In this document: one piece after another, positions 19,201 through 24,611 of the stretch
Position numbering within the stretch: position 1 is the stretch's first letter
How the letters are laid out: each line of letters begins with the position of its first letter
Assembly: GCA_001579985.1 (NCBI GenBank)
Contig: LRSR01008753.1
Location: 1 to 32,080, forward strand
Origin: Hypsibius dujardini
Lineage: Eukaryota > Tardigrada > Eutardigrada > Parachela > Hypsibiidae
Direction of reading: 5' to 3'
Length of the DNA: 32,080 bases
The notes under the pieces: model-generated
What the model saw: the letters and a program-made list of their open reading frames with translations, nothing else
What the model was told of the DNA's origin: nothing
Databases searched by the model: none
Position numbers and translations under genes: made by a program

Positions 19201-21192
19201 GTTGAGCGGGTGCTTGACTGATGAAAGCTAAACATTTTCCTTGATTTTCACTGTAAAAAATGCCGATTTTAAAACATGCATTCAAAACATGTGTTTTAAA
19301 ACTTTCCCCCTCCAAAACCAATTTGGAGTCGATAAGCATCAGCCGAATTCTTTTTAGGAGTCAGGGGGCGGTTGTCTCTATGTCTGTATGCCTGTCTTAC
19401 TGTCTATCTGTCTTAATGTCTAACTGAAACAGACAGACAGTGAGACAAGCAAACAAAAACAGACAAACAAGCAGACAGACAGACAAAAAAACAGAAATTC
19501 AGGCAGACAAACAGACAGTAAAACAGGAATTCAGACAGACAAACAAACAGCCAGAGAGGCAAATAGACAGTCATAGAAACAGACTGGCACAGACAAACAA
19601 TAGCACTGGCAGTCAGTGGCGCGTACTAGGGGGTGGCAAGTGGGCCACTGCCCCCCCCCCTCGTCCAAAATCGAAAAAGTGACTCAATGGTACCCCATGA
19701 CGTTTTTTAGAGTAAAAATAGCAAAGTCATACCAATGCTCCCCCCTTTGGATTTTTACTCAGCCAACATCGATGGAAAATATTATGTTATTTTCAGAATC
19801 GTTCGTCAGTTAAAACCCTGTTCGCACAATCAAATCGTTCAGAACAGGGAAATGACGGTGTATGCGCTTGAAAGTTTCATTGTATGATAGAAAGCGTAGG
19901 ACCTGCGCCTAATAGATGCCCCTACGTGCATATGACATAGTGTTATGACCGGTTTAAATTACGGTAATTCCTCGATGTACTTGCTTCCAGCGCTCCGAGA
20001 TTATTTTCACAATTTGCATTTGCATTTGCAACGAGAATATTTACTTTTTCCAAAAACTAAAAAGCTTGCCCCGCCCCGTACCGGAAGGTCTAGACGCGTC
20101 TATGCTGGCAGTATGTGAAAAACTATGGCCCTGAAACACTTTTTCTGCTTATCTGCTAGTCTGTCTTACTGTTTGCCTGCCTGCTTGTCTGTCTTACTTT
20201 CTGCTAAAACAGACAGACAGACAATTGGACAGGCAAATAAACAGCTAGACAAACAAGCAGACGTTAAAACAAACAGACAGAAAAACAGAAACATAAAGAG
20301 AGAAATTCAGACAAACAGACAGACAGGCACACAAACAGACAGACAATCGGACAGAAATTCAAACGGACAGAAAGAACAGCAGACAAACAGGAGGACAGAC
20401 AAATTGACAAACAGACAGTAAGGTAGACAGACAAACAGTTAAACAGACAAACAAAGAGACAGACGAAAAGACAGAAATTCAGACAGACAGACCGGCAGAA
20501 AACAGAATGACAGACAAAAACAAATAGAGACAGACAGTGAAACAAACAAATAGACAGACAAACAGACTGGCACAGACAAGCAGACAGAGAAAAAGACAGA
20601 TATTCAGACAGAACGACAAATTCAGGCAGACAGACATACAGTAAGACAGAAATTCAGACAAACAGACAGCCAGGCAGAAAAATAGACAGACAAAAAGAGA
20701 GGCAAATAGACAGACAGTCTAACAGACTGGCACAGACAAACAGTGGCACTGGCAGTGGCACTGAGGCACTTTGTTTGTCTGTCTCCTTGCCTGCCTGACT
20801 GCCTGTTTGTCTGTTTTACTCTCTGCAAAAACAAACAGAAAAACAGGCTGACAGGCAAATAGATGCCTGTCTGCCTGTCAATCTGTCTGATTGACTTTGA
20901 AACTGTCTGTTGGTCTGTCTGTCTTACTGTCTGACTAAGACAGACAGTAAGACAAGCAAACAGAATAACAGACAGGCAAACAGAAAAACAGACAGACAAA
21001 CATGATAATAATAAAATACCTGGAAGGTTTGATAAGTTTGATGCTGTCGGGGTTGGGCTCCTTTGAAGGGCTGATTGACGGCGATCCGCACGGCTGGGGC
21101 AAGTCGTTCTCCGGCTGGCGGGAGGAGGGGAAATCGCCGGCATTCTCCTCATAGTCGGAGTCGCTGTCGTGACTCGCCGTTCCGGTGCTCAT
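8461..21192 (-). CDS. Unrecognised nine-exon protein, about 582 aa, acidic and nuclear-looking
   Basis: Exons on the minus strand: 21192-21020, 18883-18289, 13080-12816, 12751-12687, 12330-12226, 9734-9657, 9591-9472, 9413-9312, 8706-8461. All junctions are GT-AG and all phases close, giving 582 aa. Layout: residues 1-57 polar and acidic (ASHDSDSDYEENAGD); about 58-360 a dense, probably folded region (SFAKLLAGLDVDKCH, VMPFAFHERTLSAI, RPSFEISFRLDDVNH); then short exons encoding low-complexity acidic and basic tracts (YDDDTPGAAE, ASDDEDDEP, KRKLNFDGDDGD, RLRSRKHIKT, GNKRQRENRK). The basic tracts could be nuclear localisation signals, and KRKLNF resembles a cyclin-docking RxL motif. I do not recognise the family. 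The last residues are uncertain: a 50-bp intron near 8513-8562 would give a shorter tail. Two non-coding 5' exons lie upstream. Confidence 0.75.
8735..9120. repeat. CTGT/CAGA foldback array with GTGCCGC core motifs, intron 8 of the unknown gene
   Basis: Plus-strand CTGT (8745-8860) flips to CAGACAG (8862-8905). Then come GTGCCGCAGTG at 8910, repeated GCCACT units (8935-8970), CTGT again, GCACTGCGGCACTTTG at about 9053, and CAGACAG to 9120. The arms are complementary, so the intron RNA can fold back on itself. Confidence 0.8.
9763..10618. mobile_element. Near-complete foldback element interrupted by a MITE
   Basis: The left arm (9763-10249) is the reverse complement of the right arm (10278-10618) along almost its whole length, with a loop of about 28 bp. 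Shared landmarks are GGGGAATT ends, GGTTGTGGTGGTCCAA, ATATAATGAGTTTGCAG, ACACGTGACGTCATCATAG, TTTATTAGAC, GGGCTTTTCAGGTGCC and GTTATG...GTGGACCTC. The left arm is longer because a 148-bp MITE (9957-10104) is inserted in it. The right end abuts TTAA (10617-10620); the left shows TAAA, so a TTAA target is possible but not exact. No coding capacity. Confidence 0.88.
9957..10104 (-). mobile_element. MITE copy 1 (TA target, about 28-bp TIRs)
   Basis: Terminal inverted repeats begin CTGTATTTTCGCGTTAGACA and continue to GGGACAGT. TA flanks both sides (9955-9956, 10105-10106). The interior is highly palindromic and roughly 90% identical by eye to copy 2 in opposite orientation. The ends and TA target fit the Tc1/mariner-pogo class; this is inferred from ends only. 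Confidence 0.88.
10642..11370. mobile_element. 729-bp TIR element with TA flanks, hosting MITE copy 2
   Basis: Ends begin CTGTATTTCCGCGATAGG (left) and, reverse-complemented, CTGTAATTCCGCGATAGA (right), with about four mismatches in 31 bp. TA is present at 10640-10641 and 11371-11372. The ends resemble those of the 0.15 kb MITE, so the two are probably one lineage. A 42-codon acidic open tail at about 11114-11239 (DESFFDISLYNESS) ends in TGA and may be a coding remnant. No intact transposase. Confidence 0.85.
10964..11109 (+). mobile_element. MITE copy 2 (TA target), nested
   Basis: 146 bp, flanked by TA at 10962-10963 and 11110-11111, in opposite orientation to copy 1. Same TIR core TCGCGTTAGACAGGGACAG and same interior (GCCGCGTGGCCGATTAAACG). 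It is inserted inside the 729-bp element. Confidence 0.88.
11374..12187. mobile_element. 814-bp TIR element with 27-bp subterminal repeats
   Basis: The left end reads GAGTCTGCCCTAATCCTGGC and the right end is its reverse complement; similarity extends to about 40 bp. The right end has three 27-bp tandem units starting at 12110, 12137 and 12164 (GGTGGCCAGGA...). It starts directly after the TA flank of the previous element. A plus-strand 79-codon frame (11808-12047, lysine-rich, starts MSFYGKAP) lies inside but resembles no transposase I know. No target duplication could be assigned. Confidence 0.8.
12331..12686 (-). other. AT-rich intron 4 of the unknown gene
   Basis: 356 bp between exons 12751-12687 and 12330-12226. 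Strongly A+T rich (12370-12660), with no satellite and no inverted element that I can see. Confidence 0.6.
13114..13162 (+). repeat. (CTGT)n run at the 3' end of the 5.2 kb intron
   Basis: CTGT on the plus strand, hence ACAG on the transcript of the unknown gene, about 35 nt upstream of its 3' splice site (13082-13081). It is complementary to the CTGT that opens the same intron at 18282-18150. Confidence 0.9.
13216..14031. mobile_element. TIR element carrying a nested TAA-target MITE
   Basis: A perfect 17-bp inverted repeat, CAGCTGCTTGCAGGTTA, lies at 13216-13232 and 14015-14031. When the MITE 13849-14014 and one TAA are removed, the repeat extends to about 42 bp (ACTT[CC/GG]AAAGTTTTGAT). 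Inside are three 32-bp tandem units (from 13645, 13677, 13709; CCACCATATACGACAG), a C-rich/G-rich inverted pair (13380-13450 and 13735-13810), and an isolated MITE-like end GATTACGTAATATGTGGATG at 13461-13485 followed by TTA. No coding capacity. Confidence 0.8.
13849..14014. mobile_element. PIF/Harbinger-type MITE, 166 bp
   Basis: Ends are GGGGCCAATGACTTATAATC and the complement of GATTACGTAATATGTGAATG-ACCCC, flanked by TAA on both sides (13846-13848, 14015-14017). A TAA (TWA) target and GGG-starting TIRs are the Harbinger signature. The other TIR of the host element serves as an empty-site reference. Confidence 0.82.
14033..16665. repeat. 2.6 kb field of CAGA/CTGT hairpin units
   Basis: Alternating ACAG and CTGT tracts form many imperfect hairpins of the form CTTACTGTCTG...CCTAAGACAGACAGTAAG. 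Recurring cores are TGCCGCAGTG (14420, 14980, 15431, 15655, 15905), GCGGCACTTTG or variants (14266, 14731, 15209) and, from 16137, GGCACT(A/G)GCA...ATAT. Reading frames across it are artefacts. A 70-bp unique segment at about 14545-14620 is the only non-repeat piece. Confidence 0.9.
16672..17461. mobile_element. 790-bp TIR transposon with a small internal ORF
   Basis: The left end reads GCGCCATGACACACTTTCCT and the right end, reverse-complemented, GCGCAATGACACATCCCTTT. Both continue into TTTTCCTGGCCAC and AGTCACGAA, so the TIR is about 40 bp with small indels. It interrupts the surrounding CTGT unit array. The plus-strand frame 16931-17128 (65 codons) begins MKLDDLLILYAVDAIDEEDF. Such leucine-rich, acidic openings occur at the start of Harbinger-type proteins, but this link is weak. 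No clear target duplication. Confidence 0.82.
17462..18282. repeat. CTGT/CAGA array with 28-bp tandem units
   Basis: Continues the array interrupted by the 790-bp transposon. Four 28-bp units (AATTCATGTCTCACTGTCTG...) start at 17491, 17519, 17547 and 17575. Longer units of about 200 bp carry GGCACT...TATCT at 17671, 17870 and 18078. The end next to the 5' splice site (18150-18282) is CTGT on the transcript strand. Confidence 0.9.
18886..19370 (-). other. 3' part of intron 1 of the unknown gene, unique sequence
   Basis: No gene and no satellite. A short palindromic patch (TTTTAAAACATG...CATGTGTTTTAAAA) lies at about 19266-19302. Confidence 0.5.
19371..19605. repeat. CTGT then CAGA foldback array
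   Basis: CTGT-type sequence at 19375-19425 flips to ACAG-type sequence to 19600, ending in the GCACTGGCAGT core where the hAT-like element inserted. Confidence 0.85.
19614..20104. mobile_element. hAT-like non-autonomous element with 8-bp target duplication
   Basis: The left end CAGTGGCGCGTACTAGG and the right end, reverse-complemented, CATAGACGCGTCTAG are imperfect TIRs. CTGGCAGT flanks both sides (19606-19613 and 20105-20112), an 8-bp duplication as made by hAT transposases. G-rich then C-rich subterminal tracts (AGGGGGTGGCAAG; GCCCCCCCCC) resemble many hAT-derived MITEs. 491 bp, no coding capacity. The flanking 8-mer also occurs in local repeats, which weakens the evidence slightly. Confidence 0.82.
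20150..21005. repeat. CAGA/CTGT hairpin array at the 5' end of intron 1 of the unknown gene
   Basis: Mostly ACAG on the plus strand (CTGT on the transcript), with CTGT patches at 20155-20205 and 20775-20825 and a core CAGTGGCACTGAGGCACTTT at about 20750. CTGT on the transcript begins about 20 nt after the 5' splice site at 21019. Confidence 0.9.
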
Positions 21193-21299
21193 CTCTCTAT
21201 TTACTGGAGAGAAAGCAAACGACGTGATAAAAAAATAAAATAACGACATTCATTATTGCGATCAGTGGCAAAGTTTTTTGTCTACTTGGTTTCAATCAA

Positions 21300-21955
21300 C
21301 AAAGACCGAGCGCGTCAAATCAACAATCAATTGACATTGACAATCATCCGAACAAACAATCAACGTAGAATCACCAGTGCATGACGACAATCAACCGATC
21401 AATCAATCGATGACGCACCATCATTACACAATAACAATCAACCGATCTATCAATCAACGGAGAATCGCTATTGCAAAACGACAATCAAACAATTATTCAA
21501 TCAACTGAGTATCACCACTGCACAAAGACAATCAATCAATCAATCAGTGGCACATCACAACTGCACAATGACAATCAATCAATCAATCAATGGATCGACA
21601 GCACATCACCACAGCAGTGACAATCAATCAATCAATCTATCAATGGCACATCACCACTGCACAATGACAATCAATCAATCAATCAATGACGCACCATCAT
21701 TACACAATCACAATCAACCGATCTATCAATCAACGGAGAATCGCTATTGCAAAACGACAATCAAACAATTAATCAATCAACTGAGTATCACCACTGCACA
21801 AAGACAATCAATCAATCAATCAGTGGCACATCACTGCACAATGACAATCAATCAATCAATCGACAGCACATCACCACAGCACAATGACAATCAATCAATC
21901 AATCGACAGTACATCACCACAGCACAATGACAATCAATCAATCAATCGATCCACC
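21300..21955 (-). repeat. ATCA satellite with 276-bp higher-order repeat
   Basis: ATCA runs are separated by short spacers (CACATCACCACTGCACAATG). A block starting TGACGCACCATCATTACACA occurs at 21411 and again at 21687, a 276-bp higher-order unit. It lies in the 5'-UTR intron (21204-22100) of the unknown gene; the transcript strand reads TGAT. Confidence 0.9.
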
Positions 21956-22100
21956 TTTAACCACAGAATATTAAAAATGAAGGAAAAAACAGACGCTTTC
22001 AGTTCGCCGCAAAATCCGCCGAAACAGTCACACAGAAGAACACAAATGCCAATACGGTAACCACACAAAATACAGATAATGCAAAAGGCGCAGCACTTAC

Positions 22101-22161
22101 GGGAGAAAAGTTCTCTGTCGCACGATGGAAAGGAAGGTCTTCCAGTCCAATCCGGCAGCAC
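22101..22161 (-). other. Non-coding 5' exon of the unknown gene
   Basis: 61 bp with a strong acceptor (ccttgcag) and donor (CCC|gtaagtg) on the minus strand and no ATG. The first coding exon has its own acceptor (ctctccag|TAAATAG) 11 nt before its ATG, so an upstream exon is required. A further exon ends at 22233 with donor AACG|gtgagc, leaving a 71-bp intron (22162-22232). Confidence 0.6.
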
Positions 22162-22233
22162 CTGCAAGGTAACAATTTTGAATGGCAATTTTCAATGAAG
22201 CAGAAATTTCTACCGTCGTTCGTTGCGCTCACC

Positions 22234-22480
22234 GTTCGGGAAAATAGTTGCACGGAGTGAGGAATTGAAATTTAAGCACAAGAATTGTGAGAAAATGGCG
22301 GCTTATGAAATAACAGAGCCAAGCCAAGCCGTTGCTGAAATGACTGATAACAACGCAATGGATGGCGTTGTGGGATTTGAACGTGATTTGTTTCGCGAAC
22401 AGTGAACGTGAACCCGCAGAACGCGGAAAGTCTAACTGAGCGAACTCGGCGTTCGCTCGAACTGCAAACTTTGAATAGTA
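22234..22480. promoter_or_regulatory. Probable promoter of the unknown gene with a YY1-like site
   Basis: AAAATGGCGGC at 22292-22302 matches the YY1 consensus commonly found near transcription starts. It lies about 60 bp upstream of the first inferred donor of the minus-strand gene. On the plus strand the same ATG opens a 36-codon frame (to 22405), which I do not call a gene. Confidence 0.4.
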
Positions 22481-22809
22481 CGAGGTAAAGGCCGTTAACC
22501 AGGCCGCTTCTGGAAATCGAAACTTAACCAGGCCGGCAGGCCAGCAGGTGACGCATAAGTCGTTTTTAAGAAAACAACGGCGCATAAGGAACCGAAGTGG
22601 CGCCTCTACCGGACTGCTGTCATACTTCTCCATTGAGATTCTTGTCTTCCTTTTTTTGGACTCAAATTCTAACCTGAGGCTTAGGAACGAACTAAAATGG
22701 GTCAAAGAATGTTTTTAATGTTTTCAAGCCACCTGTTATGGCCTGGCAGCACTGCAGCGCCGGGAAATCAACGTTGAAAAAACCGGCCTGGTTAACGGCC
22801 TTTACCTCG
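22481..22809. mobile_element. 329-bp MITE with perfect 26-bp TIRs and TA flanks
   Basis: TIRs at 22481-22506 and 22784-22809 are identical and start CGAGGTAAAGGCCGTTAACC. TA is present at 22479-22480 and 22810-22811, fitting a Tc1/mariner-type target. A second, inner inverted pair (GCCAGCAGGTG / CACCTGTTATGGCCTGG) adds secondary structure. No coding capacity. Confidence 0.9.
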
Positions 22810-22811
22810 TA

Positions 22812-23113
22812 TTGAACGAGTTCTAACGCTCTGTAATCTGTTGCACTTCTACGCCCGTGCAACCATCATCAATCCATGAATCAATCGAGATAGTGAAAAT
22901 CAATTAAATTCAGCATGATTTTGTTGTCAATCAAATAGAGTGAATTTATTTATTTGACTGCCGTTTTACTTTTTTCTGCTGCAGGCTGTGAGTCACTCTC
23001 TTTTTAAAAAGTTTTTTTTTTCACATTCCTCAATCCCCAATTGAATAACTGCTGAAAGACCGAAAAAGGGCAGCTAGAGATCGGAGTGGAAGATTTTTTT
23101 TCATTTTTTTTGC
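22812..23113. promoter_or_regulatory. Upstream region of TMEM41A
   Basis: About 300 bp of A+T-rich unique sequence before the TMEM41A start, with a T-run (23008-23030). No repeat or gene is seen. It probably holds the TMEM41A promoter, by position only. Confidence 0.35.
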
Positions 23114-24548
23114 ATGGCTTCTTTTTGGTTCCTCCCAGCTATTGCTGCTCTGGCCACGTTCGCACTCTACCTCCTCGCGAAATCTGCTCCCCAATTGGAG
23201 TCCGAACGGCAGTACGCGCCGCCTATTCCTTTTGCTTTGCGCCAGCCGTTTTTAAAGGCCCTGCAATTAAAATTCAATTATTTATGTTGCAGATTGGATC
23301 TTCATTTTCCGCAGTCGTTTGATGATTTGAAAAATATCACCGTCTTCCTGGGCGAGTACAAGGAAAGCCACCCGGATTATGTTTTGTTGCTGTTTTGTGC
23401 AGCGTTCCTGTGGAAGCAGTCCTTTGGAATACCAGGCTCTGCGGGCTTAGTAAGTCACAAGGGAAGAGGGAATTTTCTCCCAGTTAGCGGTGAGAGGGGT
23501 TGATTGATCGGTTGATTGAATGGCAGTACGTAAGATCTGATCGCTTGTTGGATTGTTCGGTTGATCGGTTGATTGAATGGCAGTTTGTAAGATCTGATCG
23601 CTTGTTGGATTGGTTGGTTGATCGGTTGATTGAATGGCAGTACTTGAGATCTTATGGCCTGTTGGATTGATTGATTGTCAGAAACTAGGTGAGTCTGGTT
23701 AATCCTCTGATTACCGTGGAATGAAATTTGCAGAATATCGCGTCTGGAGCAATATTCGGATTTTGGAAGGGCTTCCCACTTTCTTGCATACTGACCGCGG
23801 TGGGTGCAACCACTTGCTACATTCTTTCGTACCTTTTCGGGAGAAGAGTCGTGAAGCGTTTCTTTGCGGCCAAACTGGACTGGTTCCGCAACAAAGTGAG
23901 TTCATCTTTAATTGTTCTGCTAGACTGCATGTCTGTCTGTTTGTCTGCCTCCCTGTCTCTCTGTCTGCCTCCCTGTCTCTCTGTCTGTCTGTCTGCCTGT
24001 CTGTCTGTCTGTCTGCCTGCCTGCCTGCCTGCCTGCCTGCCTATCTGTCTGTCTGTCTGTCTGTCTGTCTGCCTGCCTGCCTTTCTGCCTGTCTGTTTGT
24101 CTGCCTGGTACTTGACACCTTTGTTTTACTCGTAGGTTCACGCAAATTCCCACAATTTGACCTATTACCTGCTCTTTCTGCGGCTATTCCCCGCGTCGCC
24201 CAATTGGTTTCTCAACATTGCCTCCTCCCACATCGGAATACCGATCCATACATTTTTCTTTACAGTCCTCATCGGTAACCACACCCTTCATTTCGCCGTC
24301 AAATGAAGCCATTAAAACGGATTTCTTCTTCAGGGCTGATGCCGTACAACTTTGTCTGCGTCCACGGCGGAAGTATTCTCCGCGAGCTGACATCGTTCAA
24401 CGACATCTTCACCTGGACGCGGATCGGCCAGATGGCGCTCATTGCATGCGTTGCGCTCATACCCGGGCTTTATTTACGCAAAAAAGCACGTTCCACCGCA
24501 CCCGAAGAAGACGGTTTACATACTCTCCACAACGCAAAAAACCAATGA
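23114..24548 (+). CDS. TMEM41A: TMEM41A, VTT/DedA-domain membrane protein
   Basis: Five exons: 23114-23211, 23293-23449, 23734-23895, 24136-24274, 24334-24548, giving 256 aa (human about 264). The family carries the VTT (DedA-like) fold; its relatives TMEM41B and VMP1 are ER phospholipid scramblases, while TMEM41A is less well studied. Visible blocks are an N-terminal membrane anchor (FWFLPAIAALATFALYLL), PDYVLLLFCAAFLWKQSFGI, PGSAGLNIASGAIFG, GATTCYILSYLFG, LLFLRLFPASPNWFLNIAS (the most conserved stretch), FFFTVLIGLMPYNFVCVHGG and a last span ending LIPGLYLRKK. The basic lysines after the last span suggest a cytosolic tail. Intron 1 (23212-23292) is exactly 81 bp with no in-frame stop, so retention would add 27 residues; homology favours splicing. 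Only 63 bp separate its stop from that of NOP14. Confidence 0.94.
23505..23692 (+). repeat. 57-bp minisatellite, three units, TMEM41A intron 2
   Basis: Units share GGTTGATTGAATGGCAGT and AAGATCT(G/T)AT; the TGGCAG landmark is at 23521, 23578 and 23635. Confidence 0.9.
23930..24110 (+). repeat. (CTGT)n/(CTGC)n array in TMEM41A intron 3
   Basis: CTGT, CTGC and CTCC variants on the transcript strand, starting about 34 nt after the donor at 23896. Confidence 0.95.
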
Positions 24549-24611
24549 ATTTTTTTAGGGTAATTCTTCCCGGCAGACAACGCCGTCGCCGAAAGCGATG
24601 GAACATTTTGT

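Noticed and set aside
22229-22705. Minus-strand 158-codon frame upstream of the unknown gene
   Set aside because: Most of it lies across the 329-bp MITE; no family resemblance and no splice support.
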